A stretch of DNA of 64,000 nt from JAGWBD01 sp965197455 (GCA_965197455.1 OZ240208.1:744001-808000), one strand, 5' to 3'. Shown: positions 8,214 to 16,930, counted from the first letter of the stretch. Translations and numbers: made by a program. Notes: generated by a model not told the origin, from the sequence alone.

Positions 8214-9506
8214 TTAGCCGCGAAAACGTGTGAGATTACTGAAGGCCTGCAAGCCAGGATACACGGCGGCCGGACCCAGTTGCTCCTCAATGCGCAGCAA
8301 CTGGTTGTACTTGGCGACGCGATCAGAACGCGCCGGCGCGCCAGTCTTGATCTGGCCGGAATTCATGGCAACGGCCAGGTCGGCGATCGTGCTGTCTTCG
8401 GTTTCGCCACTGCGATGACTGGTGACTACCGTCCAGCCATGACGCTGGCTCAGTTGGCTGGCCGCCATGGCTTCGCTCAGGCTGCCGATCTGGTTGACCT
8501 TGCACAGCAGCGAGTTGGCTGCCCGCTCCCTGATGGCGCGCTGAACGCGCTCGACGTTGGTCACCAGCAGATCGTCACCAACAATCTGCACGCTGTCGCC
8601 GATGCGCTCTACCAGCATGGACCAGTGCTCCCAGTCATCCTCGGCCAGGCCGTCCTCAAGCGAAATGATGGGATAGCGCCGTGTCCAGTCTTCCCAAAAA
8701 TCGACCATTTCGGCGCCGCTCAGCGTCCGCCCCTCGATTTCGAGATGGTATTCCCCGTCGTGGTAAATCTCGCTCGCGGCCGGATCCAGGGCGATATAAA
8801 TTTCTTCGCCGGGTCGGAAGCCGGCCGCTTCAATTGCCTGCATGATGACGTCCAGGGCAGCCTGGTTGGAGCCCAGCGACGGTGCGTAGCCGCCCTCATC
8901 ACCGACGCTGGTGCTGTGACCCATGTCGTGCAAGATACTTCCCAGCTTCGAGTAGATCTCCACGCCCATGCGCAAGCCTTCGCGAAAGCTGTCTGCGCCA
9001 ACCGGCATGACCATGAATTCCTGAAAATCAGTGCTGTTGCTGGCGTGCTTGCCGCCGTTCATGATATTCATCATCGGCACTGGCAACATGTGGGCGTGAA
9101 CGCCGCCAAGGTAAGCATAGAGCGGCAACTCACATGAAGCAGCGGCCGCATGTGCCAGCGCCAGGGACACCCCCAGTATGGCGTTCGCCCCCAGGCGCGA
9201 CTTGTCGGGTGTGCCATCCAGCGCCAGCATGGCCTCGTCGACCGCTTTCTGCTCGCGCGCGTCCATTCCGCACACCCGATCTGCCAGCGGCCCGTTCACT
9301 GCGGCCACGGCCTTCAATACGCCCTTGCCGCTGTATCGTGCCCGGTCGCCATCGCGCAATTCGATGGCCTCATGCTCTCCGGTTGAGGCGCCGCTAGGGA
9401 CGATAGCCTGCCCGCCAGAGCCATCGACCAGCCCAACCTCAACCTCTACGGTCGGGTTGCCACGTGAATCAAGCACCTCACGCGCATGAACACTTTCAAC
9501 CTGCAT
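8214..9506 (-). CDS. eno: Enolase
   Basis: 430 residues; interconverts 2-phosphoglycerate and phosphoenolpyruvate. The start is the ATG at 9506 (MQVESVHAREVLDSRGNPT) behind GGAGAAG; the frame extends upstream to 9581 but that part is not conserved. Family motifs are the N-terminal loop SGASTGEHEA, metal ligands in ISLEDGLAEDDW and QIVGDDLLVTN, the catalytic Lys in LLCKVNQIGS, and the signature SHRSGETEDSTIADLAV. First gene of the eno-pyk pair. Confidence 0.96.
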   Translation of the reverse strand: MQVESVHAREVLDSRGNPTVEVEVGLVDGSGGQAIVPSGASTGEHEAIELRDGDRARYSGKGVLKAVAAVNGPLADRVCGMDAREQKAVDEAMLALDGTPDKSRLGANAILGVSLALAHAAAASCELPLYAYLGGVHAHMLPVPMMNIMNGGKHASNSTDFQEFMVMPVGADSFREGLRMGVEIYSKLGSILHDMGHSTSVGDEGGYAPSLGSNQAALDVIMQAIEAAGFRPGEEIYIALDPAASEIYHDGEYHLEIEGRTLSGAEMVDFWEDWTRRYPIISLEDGLAEDDWEHWSMLVERIGDSVQIVGDDLLVTNVERVQRAIRERAANSLLCKVNQIGSLSEAMAASQLSQRHGWTVVTSHRSGETEDSTIADLAVAMNSGQIKTGAPARSDRVAKYNQLLRIEEQLGPAAVYPGLQAFSNLTRFRG

Positions 9507-9545
9507 GCGGCTTCTCCGTTTCAACCGGCGGCGTGACCGGGGCCA

Positions 9546-9551
9546 AGTATA
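9546..9551 (-). promoter_or_regulatory. -10 box (TATACT) upstream of eno
   Basis: On the minus strand TATACT lies 40 bases before the eno ATG. No convincing -35 is seen at 16-18 bases. It is called only because the same hexamer recurs in front of many minus-strand genes here. Confidence 0.4.
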
Positions 9552-9617
9552 CCTGCTGCAGCAAATTGCGCATCCACCCAAATGTGATATGGTGATACTC
9601 GCTGGTAACAGTGCCAG

Positions 9618-10814
9618 ATGTCAGAGGCAGGCAGGTATCCTGTGACCCCGGATCGTTACGTTTATCTTGACCACTCCGCGTCCACTCCGGTGGATGAACG
9701 GGTACTTGCGGCCATGCAGCCCTGGTTCAGCCAGGCCTACGGCAACGCATCCTCTGCTCACGGCCCGGGCCGCCAGGCCGAGCGGGCCATCGAGGATGCG
9801 CGCGAAACAGTAGCAAGGGTATTGAATTGCCAGCCGCAAGAAATCGTCTTCAACAGCGGCGGCACCGAAGGCGACAATCATGCCATTCGCGGCGGCGCCT
9901 GGTTGATGCGGCAGGCGGGTCGTGGCGCCCATCTGGTGAGCAACCCGACCGAGCACAGCGCAGTTAACGAGACCATGGCCCAGCTAGCAGAAGTGCAGGG
10001 GTTCACGCACACCCTGCTGCCGGTGGACAGATACGGTTGCTGTTCACTCGCAGACTTCGAGTCCGCTTGTCAGCCGGACACAGCGCTCGCCAGCGTCATG
10101 CTGGCCAACAACGAGGTTGGCAATCTGCAGCCCGTCCCGGCCCTGGCCATGGCTGCGCGAGCGCGCGATGTGCTCTTTCACACGGATGCGGTGCAGGCGG
10201 CGGGACAGCTGCCGCTGGATGTGCAGGCCCTCGGCGTCGACCTGCTCAGCATTTCTGCGCACAAGTTTTACGGTCCCAAGGGCGTCGGCGCCCTCTACAT
10301 CCGTTCCGGCCTGCCGTTGCTGCCCAGCCAGACCGGCGGCGGTCACGAGGACGGACGCAGGGCAGGCACCCACAACACACCGCTGATCGTCGGCCTGGCG
10401 AAGGCGCTTGAACTGGCCGACTCCGAACGTGAGCAGCATGTCGCGCACTACCAGCACATGCGAAACATGCTGATCGACGGGGTGCTGGCTGCGCTGCCAG
10501 GTGTGGCGCTCAGCGGACACCCGCAAGAGCGCTTGCCAGGCCACGCCAGCTTTGTCCTCGACGGCATCGACAGCAGCATGTTGCTGATGCACCTTGACGT
10601 TAATGGCGTGGCTGCCAGCGGTGGTGCGGCCTGCAAGACCGGCAGCCCTGAGCCTTCCCCGGTGTTGCTGGCGCTGGGCTTCAGCGAACAGCAGGCCATA
10701 GGTGGGCTGCGGTTGACAGTGGGGCGCAGCACGACTGAAGAGGATATTGAGTACGCTGTCAACACACTGGCAAATTCGGTGGTGAAACTGCGCCAGCTGG
10801 ACATGGCGCTGTGA
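9618..10814 (+). CDS. Cysteine desulfurase (NifS/IscS class)
   Basis: 398 residues, class V aminotransferase fold. This PLP enzyme removes sulfur from Cys as a persulfide for Fe-S clusters and tRNA thiolation. It shows VYLDHSASTPVDERV, GGTEGDNHAI, the PLP His in NPTEHSAV, the Schiff-base Lys in SISAHKFYGPKGVG, and the catalytic-Cys loop GGAACKTGSPEPS, where families usually have SGSACTSG.LEPS. Its last codons overlap the mnmA GTG as GTGA. That tight link argues that this desulfurase feeds MnmA, either directly or through relay proteins not seen here. Confidence 0.93.
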   Translation: MSEAGRYPVTPDRYVYLDHSASTPVDERVLAAMQPWFSQAYGNASSAHGPGRQAERAIEDARETVARVLNCQPQEIVFNSGGTEGDNHAIRGGAWLMRQAGRGAHLVSNPTEHSAVNETMAQLAEVQGFTHTLLPVDRYGCCSLADFESACQPDTALASVMLANNEVGNLQPVPALAMAARARDVLFHTDAVQAAGQLPLDVQALGVDLLSISAHKFYGPKGVGALYIRSGLPLLPSQTGGGHEDGRRAGTHNTPLIVGLAKALELADSEREQHVAHYQHMRNMLIDGVLAALPGVALSGHPQERLPGHASFVLDGIDSSMLLMHLDVNGVAASGGAACKTGSPEPSPVLLALGFSEQQAIGGLRLTVGRSTTEEDIEYAVNTLANSVVKLRQLDMAL

Positions 10815-11896
10815 GTGTGCGAGTGGTCGTCGCCATGAGCGGCGGTGTGGACAGCTCGGTGGCGGCGGCCCTGCTGAAACGCGAGGGGTATGAAGTTATC
10901 GGCATGATGATGCGTCTGTGGGCGGAGCCGTCAACAGATGGCCAGTCACACAATCGCTGCTGCACACCAGGTCAGATGACGGATGCGCGCCGCATTGCTG
11001 ACTTGCTGGACATCCCCTTTTATGTGCTGGACACGCGTGAAGTGTTCCGCCGTGAAATTGTTGACTTTTTCATTGAAGGGCACAGAAAGGGCACCACCCC
11101 CAATCCCTGCCTTGAGTGCAACCGCCATATTCGTTTTGACTGGTTGCAGCGGCACGCGCTGGCGCTGGATGCGGACTACCTGGCGACGGGTCACCACGCC
11201 CGCATACGCCAATCCGGTGACGGTTCCTTCCACTTGCTCAGGGCCGTGGACCAGCACAAGGACCAAAGCTACGTTTTAAGTGTGATGGGTCAGGAGCAAC
11301 TGGCGCATGCATTGTTTCCAGTGGGTGACTACAGCAAGACGCAGGTGCGCGAACTGGCCAGTGAGTTCGGCCTGCCCACGGCCGGCAAACAGGACAGCCA
11401 GGATCTCTGTTTCCTCGGCGATGGCGATTACCGGCGCTTTCTGCGCGACCATGCGCCGGAATTGATGCAGGCCGGGCCCATCCTGCGCCGCGATGGTACG
11501 CAGATCGGTGAGCATCAGGGACTGGTGAACTACACTATTGGCCAGCGCAAGGGCCTTGGCCTGAACACACGCGAGCCGATGTACGTGGTCGGTAAGCAGG
11601 CGCAACACAATGCCCTGGTGGTGGCGGAACGCGAAGAGCAGGGCGTGGCCTTGCTGCATGCAAGGCGGGTCAACTGGGTAAGCGGCTGCGCTCCGCAAGA
11701 AGCCTTCGCGGCAGATGTGAGCGTCCGCTACGGCGCCAGGCCACAACCTGCGACAGTTTCCCCAATCGGTTGCACCGAAGCAAAAGTTCACTTCGAGATG
11801 AATCAAAACGGCGTGGCGCCCGGTCAGGCCGCGATCTTCTTCGATGGGGAAGAGTGTCTGGGTGGCGGAGTTATTGCCTCAGCCGGACAGGCGTAG
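10811..11896 (+). CDS. mnmA: tRNA-specific 2-thiouridylase MnmA
   Basis: 361 residues; ATP-dependent 2-thiolation of U34 in tRNA-Lys, -Glu and -Gln. The N-terminal PP-loop motif is MSGGVDSSVAAALL. The two redox-active cysteines are C100 in NPCLECN and C200 in DLCFLGDGDYR, and the tRNA-recognition and C-terminal beta-barrel regions are complete. The GTG start overlaps the upstream desulfurase stop by 4 bases. The 3' end overlaps the convergent prepilin-type peptidase gene by 18 bases. Confidence 0.96.
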   Translation: MSVRVVVAMSGGVDSSVAAALLKREGYEVIGMMMRLWAEPSTDGQSHNRCCTPGQMTDARRIADLLDIPFYVLDTREVFRREIVDFFIEGHRKGTTPNPCLECNRHIRFDWLQRHALALDADYLATGHHARIRQSGDGSFHLLRAVDQHKDQSYVLSVMGQEQLAHALFPVGDYSKTQVRELASEFGLPTAGKQDSQDLCFLGDGDYRRFLRDHAPELMQAGPILRRDGTQIGEHQGLVNYTIGQRKGLGLNTREPMYVVGKQAQHNALVVAEREEQGVALLHARRVNWVSGCAPQEAFAADVSVRYGARPQPATVSPIGCTEAKVHFEMNQNGVAPGQAAIFFDGEECLGGGVIASAGQA

Positions 11897-12571
11897 CAAG
11901 TTCCCGCTCACTTCCGGAAATCGCATCACAAAAACAGTGCCGCCCAGCAGGAAGGGCGCATAGGGCATGGCCGAGCGTACCGTGACTCGCCCGGTTGCGA
12001 GCAACAGCAGCGCAATCGCGCCGGCGCTGAACACAGCCAGCAACAGCGCGAACAGAATGTTGGGCCAACCTACGACCAGCCCGCATAGTCCGGCCAGCAT
12101 GACATCGCCGCCGCCGAAGGGCACCTCCTGCAACTGAATGCCACGCCACTTGCTTAGCGCACGTTGATACTGCTGGCCGCCCAGATACATGGCAAAGCCC
12201 GGCAGCGCCCCTGCGCAGACGCCAGCCAAAGCGGACGCGAGGCCCTGTGCTGCCCACGCCTCCAGCAAGGCGAACAGGGCGGCGGGCAGCAACACGACGG
12301 GCAACACCCGCCGCTCTTCGATGTCGATAACGGCAATCAGCATGAAGATTGTCGTCCAGACGACTCGGGGCAGACTCTTCGTTGCATCAACCTGCGCATT
12401 GCCTTCAACCAGGAAACAAAAAAGCAGAGTCGACGAGGCAGCAATCAGCAAGAAGCGTATGAAGTGATGACGCCAGTTTCGACCGGAATGCCGGGCATTC
12501 GCGGGCAGGATGACCGACAGCAGGGAGACAAGGCCTCCAGCGACCAGTCCCGCGAGCAGGCAAGGGAGCAT
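11879..12571 (-). CDS. Prepilin peptidase-like A24 aspartic protease
   Basis: 230 residues with about seven hydrophobic helices. The two aspartates of the A24 family are present: D83 in LIAVIDIEERRVLP and D156 in the GxGD motif VPFGGGDVMLAG. There is no CxxC/N-terminal methylase domain, so it is a short peptidase-only form, as in some type IV pilin or FlaK-like enzymes. No pilin gene is in the window, so the substrate is unknown. It lies 8 bases after the JAMM gene in a five-gene minus-strand set. Confidence 0.75.
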   Translation of the reverse strand: MLPCLLAGLVAGGLVSLLSVILPANARHSGRNWRHHFIRFLLIAASSTLLFCFLVEGNAQVDATKSLPRVVWTTIFMLIAVIDIEERRVLPVVLLPAALFALLEAWAAQGLASALAGVCAGALPGFAMYLGGQQYQRALSKWRGIQLQEVPFGGGDVMLAGLCGLVVGWPNILFALLLAVFSAGAIALLLLATGRVTVRSAMPYAPFLLGGTVFVMRFPEVSGNLLRLSG

Positions 12572-12579
12572 CGGGAGTT

Positions 12580-13116
12580 TCAGGGCAGGGGCGGAGCAGG
12601 TGGCAGCAGGGTCAGAGCGACCCAGAGGAGCAGGGCGACCGCAACCAGCGCGCTGATCCAGATTGCATTGCGCTGTGACGGAGATTCTTCAGCATGCTCG
12701 TCCTGTCGGGCGGCATCGCCGATGTACAAGGGGACGCGCGTGACCTCGCCGCCAGCGATGCGCCACGCAGCCAGTTGCGGCTGGCCGGAGCCCGTCCCGA
12801 TAATCAGCTGGCAGGCATCGGGCCAGGCAGCGTTACGGATGTCTTCCTGTGACGGCAGGGGTTCGCCCAGGGGATGTGAATGCCAGATGGCGCCAGCTTC
12901 AAGTCCGGCGCGCTCGAATTCAAACATGGCCCGCACCAGTTGGCGGGCATCCATCTCGAAGTGATGTTCAGGATCTGCAGCCACGTTGGCAATCGGCGCG
13001 ACGCGTTGCACACGCCCTTGTGCGCAACCGAGTAGCCCACAGGCTTCACGGGGCGCGTCTGCCTGTACCCGTTGCAGTATCTGCGCGACCTGCTGCCGTT
13101 CCAGCTGAAGTTGCAT
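12580..13116 (-). CDS. JAMM/Mov34 metalloprotease with C-terminal membrane anchor
   Basis: 178 residues. The JAB1/MPN/Mov34 zinc site is complete: E24 (PREACGLLG), H79 and H81 in IWHSHPLGEPLPSQED, S89 and D92, matching ExnHxHPx6SxxD. After the catalytic domain (1-140) comes one hydrophobic helix (WISALVAVALLLWVALTLL, about 153-172) and a Pro-rich tail, so the enzyme is a tail-anchored cytoplasmic protein. Bacterial JAMM proteins cut ubiquitin-like or sulfur-carrier tails; no such carrier is in the window. The start overlaps the upstream stop by one base (TGATG). Confidence 0.82.
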   Translation of the reverse strand: MQLQLERQQVAQILQRVQADAPREACGLLGCAQGRVQRVAPIANVAADPEHHFEMDARQLVRAMFEFERAGLEAGAIWHSHPLGEPLPSQEDIRNAAWPDACQLIIGTGSGQPQLAAWRIAGGEVTRVPLYIGDAARQDEHAEESPSQRNAIWISALVAVALLLWVALTLLPPAPPLP

Positions 13117-13481
13117 CAGGGCTCATCCCCCGCAGCGGGCACGAGGAAGGTCTCGATTCGCTCGTGCTGCGGCGGATTGCGCGTCTCATAAAACAGACTG
13201 ACCGTCAGGGTGTAGAGTCCTGCCGGATCATCAACGTCACGCAGATGCAGGGTGAATTCCATGTCATTGCTCATGGTCTCAATGACATCCAGTTCACTGA
13301 CGATGCGGTCCTCTTCGTTGTGTGCTACAAGGATGAGGTTGGGCCGCTCGAAAAAAGGCGTCAGACGCACATGAACCCGCACGCGCATTCGGTCCGGCCA
13401 GGGCGTCACTGTAACTGCGGTGATGCGCACTTCGTCCTGCGGCAGCGGCACCGCATCCTGTGGCAGAATGGGAATGTCCAT
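13116..13481 (-). CDS. Hypothetical beta-rich protein
   Basis: 121 residues from the ATG at 13481 (MDIPILPQD), preceded by GGAGATC. There is no signal peptide or membrane helix. The alternating hydrophobic pattern (EVRITAVTVTPWPDRMRVRVHV, cut here to show RMRVRVHVRLTPFF, and YTLTVSLFYETR) suggests an Ig-like or C2-like beta sandwich. I do not recognise the family. It sits between the ACT gene (13 bases) and the JAMM gene (one-base overlap), so it is likely made with both and may be their partner or substrate. Confidence 0.65.
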   Translation of the reverse strand: MDIPILPQDAVPLPQDEVRITAVTVTPWPDRMRVRVHVRLTPFFERPNLILVAHNEEDRIVSELDVIETMSNDMEFTLHLRDVDDPAGLYTLTVSLFYETRNPPQHERIETFLVPAAGDEP

Positions 13482-13494
13482 CAGGATCTCCGGT

Positions 13495-13929
13495 TCAGGG
13501 CTGGCCCTGCAGCTGGCGCAGGGCAGCGAGGGCATCGTCTACTTGCGCAGCAGGGACGAGAAAGTGGTCGCGGCTGAAGGAGGCGAAGGGCAGGATGGGG
13601 ACACCGGCGCTGGCGAGCGCTGCGCTGATGCGCGCAATCAGCCCGGTCAACTCCGGCTCCATAACGACGTTCACTGTAATCAGCCGACAAACTTCGGTAG
13701 CGACTTCCACGTCCGGCAGGCGCGCCTGAAAGTCATCCAGTGCCTCCCAGGGCAGGATGAGTGACACTTCATGCCGGTCGACGACCAGCGCGCAAAAAGG
13801 CTCGGCCACCTGTGCCACAACCCCCGTGGCTGCAGTGATGGCATTCGCTGGCAGCCGCAACAGGCAATAGTCCTGCCCGTCACTTTCGAAACCGGAACTG
13901 GCCAGCGCCTGTTCCGCCGTCTGGTTCAT
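13495..13929 (-). CDS. ACT-domain protein (CASTOR-like ACT pair)
   Basis: 144 residues with two ACT-type halves: an N-terminal CLLRLPANAITAATGVVAQV half and a C-terminal LITVNVVMEPELTGLIARIS...ALASAGVPILPFASFSRDHF half. This is the arrangement of small CASTOR-like amino-acid sensors. ACT domains bind amino acids, so a sensory role is inferred. It lies 8 bases downstream of the ParB/SerK-like gene, and the two probably act together. Confidence 0.75.
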   Translation of the reverse strand: MNQTAEQALASSGFESDGQDYCLLRLPANAITAATGVVAQVAEPFCALVVDRHEVSLILPWEALDDFQARLPDVEVATEVCRLITVNVVMEPELTGLIARISAALASAGVPILPFASFSRDHFLVPAAQVDDALAALRQLQGQP

Positions 13930-13937
13930 GCCTGCTC

Positions 13938-14756
13938 CTATTCGTCAAACTGATAAGTTGATTCCGCGTAAAAGCGGACCTGTCGCTGCGCAAGCTTCTC
14001 CTGCAGCCAGGTGCGCAGCGCCGCGTTCTTCTGCGCAAGGTCAAGGCCGTCATTGGCCAATCGCCGGATGGGGTAGTTAACGCGCAGGGCTCGCCCCAAA
14101 ATGATGTGACGGCTGACTCCCGGGGGTATCCATGCCTGTTGACTCGCAGCCGTGGCGATGTCAGAGGCTTGCATTTCCGGAAAACGCAGCAGGGCCACCA
14201 TATGCGGAAAATGTACCTGCGCCTGAGCCAGGTCGTTGAGGACGCTGCGGAAGAGCGTCGCGTTCTTTTGGTAGACGGCCACGATTTCGCAGAGCAACCG
14301 GTTTCTGGTTTGGGCGTCTGCTGCAAGCGTTACCAGCGACAATTGCCTGCCATCGACCAGCTGCATCTTCGCGACAGGGCACGTCTCAGCGCCGTCCAGC
14401 AGCTCCAGGCCAGGCGTGGCTTCCAGCCCGGCCAGCAGCTCGGGTACGGTCCAGCCGCTGACCACGTGGTTCCATGTATCCAGCAACACCTGGCCGCTTT
14501 CCCATGTGACGACCTGCACCAGCATATGTGGATAGCCAAGGGCACGCAGGGCATGGCAGCGATTTGCGCCATCAAGAATGACCAGGCGCTGTTCATCCAG
14601 CGGCGCGACGATCGGCGGGTTGATGATATACTCATCGTTCCTGAAACGTTCGATGAGCGGGCGAGAACGCTGGGAATCGTGCGATTCGTGCGCGTACAAA
14701 TCTTCGACCGGGACAATGCGCAGATCAGGAATGGGTGCCCTGCGGCTGTCTGACAC
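13938..14756 (-). CDS. ParB/sulfiredoxin-fold protein, SbnI/SerK-like (possible free-serine kinase)
   Basis: 272 residues from the GTG at 14756, which has TGGAG about 11 bases upstream; the frame is open to 15134 but that part overlaps the divergent Nudix gene and lacks conserved character. The N-terminal ParB-like domain has DLRIVPVEDLYAHE, then IINPPIVAPL and VILDGANRCHALRALGY. The HE and LDGxxR elements resemble those of SbnI and archaeal SerK, which phosphorylate free L-serine. The C-terminal part (WIPPGVSRHIILGRALRVN) also has an SbnI flavour. It lacks the helix-turn-helix of plasmid ParB. The kinase role is inference; the adjacent ACT gene fits an amino-acid theme. Confidence 0.6.
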   Translation of the reverse strand: MSDSRRAPIPDLRIVPVEDLYAHESHDSQRSRPLIERFRNDEYIINPPIVAPLDEQRLVILDGANRCHALRALGYPHMLVQVVTWESGQVLLDTWNHVVSGWTVPELLAGLEATPGLELLDGAETCPVAKMQLVDGRQLSLVTLAADAQTRNRLLCEIVAVYQKNATLFRSVLNDLAQAQVHFPHMVALLRFPEMQASDIATAASQQAWIPPGVSRHIILGRALRVNYPIRRLANDGLDLAQKNAALRTWLQEKLAQRQVRFYAESTYQFDE

Positions 14757-14825
14757 GGCGCAATACTCCAGGTTGAGATGACCATTGAGCGTAGCACATG
14801 GCCGCTCATGTGCAAAGGAGCAGGG

Positions 14826-15365
14826 ATGGGTGCAAGCGCTCAGGGCGCTGGTGAACCCGGCGGTCGCTGGTTGACAAGCCCGCGCACGCTCGCCTTTGTG
14901 TGCAACGGAAACGATGTCCTGATGCTTCAGCGTCGCGCTGACAGTCGCATCTTCCCGGGTTGCTACAACGGAGTTGGCGGGCATCTGGAACGGGACGAGG
15001 ACCCGCTCACTGGCATTCGCCGGGAAATCCTGGAAGAGACCGGACTGACGGTTACGCGGCTGCGTCTGCGCGCGCTTTACAATATCGACCCCGGTGGCCC
15101 GCAAGGGGTACTGCTCTTTATCTTCACCTGCCACAGCGCCAGCCGGAAGCTGGGTACTGCGACGGCGGCAGGGTCACTGAGCTGGGTACCACGCGAGGAA
15201 CTGTTGACCCTGCCACTGGTTGAGGATTTACCACAGATGCTGCCGCGGCTGCTGGACATGGCGGATGATGCCCCGCCGCTCTACGTCCATGTCGGCTATG
15301 AACAGGGCGACAGACTGTGCCTGCGCATCGCTCCGGAATGCACTGCCCCCGCCAGTTCCCCATGA
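14826..15365 (+). CDS. Nudix hydrolase
   Basis: 179 residues from the ATG at 14826, chosen because AAGGAG is 6 bases upstream; an in-frame ATG at 14778 is weaker. The Nudix box is complete: GGHLERDEDPLTGIR followed by REILEETGL (Gx5Ex7REUxEExGU). The N-terminal FVCNGNDVLMLQRR resembles the MutT/8-oxo-dGTPase group, but substrate cannot be read from sequence. Divergent from the SerK-like gene with a 69-base gap. The stop overlaps the next ATG as ATGA. Confidence 0.9.
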   Translation: MGASAQGAGEPGGRWLTSPRTLAFVCNGNDVLMLQRRADSRIFPGCYNGVGGHLERDEDPLTGIRREILEETGLTVTRLRLRALYNIDPGGPQGVLLFIFTCHSASRKLGTATAAGSLSWVPREELLTLPLVEDLPQMLPRLLDMADDAPPLYVHVGYEQGDRLCLRIAPECTAPASSP

Positions 15366-15760
15366 ATCGTTTGCCACGTGCGCTCAAACGCCTGTTGCGC
15401 ATGATGTTTCTGCTGGTCTGGCTGCTGCTGATTCTGACTCCCTGCATGGCGCTGGTGCTGGCGTCGCAGGGCGAATTTCGTATTCGTACTGGCCCGGCGC
15501 CCGAACAGGAGACGCGCCTCTGGCTGGTGCAGGAAGCGCGTCGCGCCGGCCTGGCGCTGTCACATGCAAGCGTTATTTCATCGGACAGCGAACGTTGCTT
15601 CCAGACTGATGTGCGTTTTTTGCTCTGGCGCGCACAGAATCCTGATGAAGAAACCGCCACCACCTTCTGCAGTTGCCATGCGCCAGGGGACAACGAGTTT
15701 CAGACGCCGCAGGTGAGTGCTGGTGCCTGCACCAGTGGCGCAACGGGAAATCATGGCTGA
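15362..15760 (+). CDS. Small membrane-anchored or secreted protein, unknown
   Basis: 132 residues, starting at the ATG that overlaps the Nudix TGA. A basic N-terminus (MNRLPRALKRLLRM) and one hydrophobic helix (MFLLVWLLLILTPCMALVL) give a type II anchor or uncleaved signal. About 90 residues outside include SERCFQTDVRFLLW and TTFCSCHAPGDNE with four Cys. There is no family match I can name. It is translationally coupled to both neighbours. Confidence 0.65.
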   Translation: MNRLPRALKRLLRMMFLLVWLLLILTPCMALVLASQGEFRIRTGPAPEQETRLWLVQEARRAGLALSHASVISSDSERCFQTDVRFLLWRAQNPDEETATTFCSCHAPGDNEFQTPQVSAGACTSGATGNHG

Positions 15761-16064
15761 GTTCCTGCAGTCGCTTGATCCGAACAATCCGCTCATCCTG
15801 GCGGGCGCCTGCGCCTTGCTCTGTGTGGCAGGACTTGCCCTGACCCTGGGCCTGCAAGCCCTCAGCGGCGTGCTCGAAATCCTCTCTTCACTGGCGGGCA
15901 TGCTGATGGAGATGCTTGCCGGCGGGCCGGTGGCATGGTGCGGCTGCCTGGCGCTGCTGGCCCTGATTGTCGGTGGCGGTGTTGTGGCGTTTCTGCTGGT
16001 TCAGGGGCTGACGGCCTGTGGCACGCCAGAGGCAATCAACTTCTGCAGTATTATTGGACGCTGA
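15753..16064 (+). CDS. Small two-helix membrane protein, unknown
   Basis: 103 residues from the ATG at 15753 (MAEFLQSLDP), overlapping the previous gene by 8 bases, with GGGAAA upstream. Two long hydrophobic stretches (ILAGACALLCVAGLALTLGL and CGCLALLALIVGGGVVAFLL) and a C-terminus with three Cys are visible. No family is recognised. It ends the short Nudix operon, 8 bases from the convergent sucD stop. Confidence 0.65.
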   Translation: MAEFLQSLDPNNPLILAGACALLCVAGLALTLGLQALSGVLEILSSLAGMLMEMLAGGPVAWCGCLALLALIVGGGVVAFLLVQGLTACGTPEAINFCSIIGR

Positions 16065-16072
16065 AAGCGTGG

Positions 16073-16930
16073 TCAGCGCAGCAGTTCCGGAATCTGCTCC
16101 GGGTTCTCCGCCACGCGTGCGCCAGCTTCGCGCAGGGCAGCGATTTTGCTGGCAGCAGTGCCTTCGACGCCCTCGATGATGGCGCCGGCATGGCCCATGC
16201 GCGTGCCCTCGGGAGCGCTGGAGCCGGCAATAAAGGCCGCGACCGGCTTGGTCATGTTATCGCGGATGAAGTCAGCGGCATCGATTTCGGCGCGCCCGCC
16301 AATTTCACCCAGGATGGCGACCTTTTCCGTCTGCGGGTCTTCCTCGAACAACTTCAGAACATCCACGAAGCTGGTGCCAATGACCGGGTCCCCGCCAATG
16401 CCGATGCAGGTCGTCTGACCCATGCCGGCCTGCGACAGGGCAAAGACGACTTCGTAGGTCAGCGTCCCGCTGCGTGACACTACGCCGACGTTGCCCGGCG
16501 CTGCGATAAACCCGGGCATAATGCCAATTTTGGCCAGTCCTGGTGACAGCAGCCCCGGGCAGTTGGGCCCGAGCAGACGACAACCGGCCCGGTTTACATG
16601 CTGCATGACCTTCATCATCTCACGCACCGGGATGAACTCGGTCAGGCATACGATGAGTTCAATGCCGGCGTGCGCAGCTTCGCAAATGGCGTCGGGAGCG
16701 AAGGACGCGGGCACTGCGACCAGACTGACGTTTGCGCCGGTGACCTTGACCGCCTGCTCGACCGTGTCGAAAATCGGCTTGCCCTCGAACCATTCACCGC
16801 CCTTGCCAGGGGTCACGCCACCGGCCACCTGCGTCCCGTATTCAATCATCTTGCGGGTGTGAAAGCCGCCCTCGCGACCGGTAATGCCCTGGACCAGGAT
16901 GATGCTGTCCTCATTGACGAGGATGCTCAT
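16073..16930 (-). CDS. sucD: Succinate-CoA ligase subunit alpha
   Basis: 285 residues; forms succinyl-CoA synthetase with SucC (TCA cycle, substrate-level phosphorylation). The CoA-binding Rossmann start is SIILVQGITGREGGFHT, and LLGPNCPGLLSPG and SRSGTLTYEV follow. The phosphohistidine loop is GTRMGHAGAIIEG. Length is normal. The ATG overlaps the sucC TGA by 4 bases, the usual coupling for equimolar subunits. Confidence 0.96.
   Translation of the reverse strand: MSILVNEDSIILVQGITGREGGFHTRKMIEYGTQVAGGVTPGKGGEWFEGKPIFDTVEQAVKVTGANVSLVAVPASFAPDAICEAAHAGIELIVCLTEFIPVREMMKVMQHVNRAGCRLLGPNCPGLLSPGLAKIGIMPGFIAAPGNVGVVSRSGTLTYEVVFALSQAGMGQTTCIGIGGDPVIGTSFVDVLKLFEEDPQTEKVAILGEIGGRAEIDAADFIRDNMTKPVAAFIAGSSAPEGTRMGHAGAIIEGVEGTAASKIAALREAGARVAENPEQIPELLR

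Noticed and set aside
13938..14756. Chromosome-partition ParB
   Set aside because: ParB-like N-terminal fold only; no helix-turn-helix, no parA neighbour and no parS-like site noticed.
14757..15134. N-terminal extension of the SerK-like gene
   Set aside because: It would overlap most of the N-terminal half of the Nudix gene, has no conserved sequence, and the GTG at 14756 has a ribosome site.
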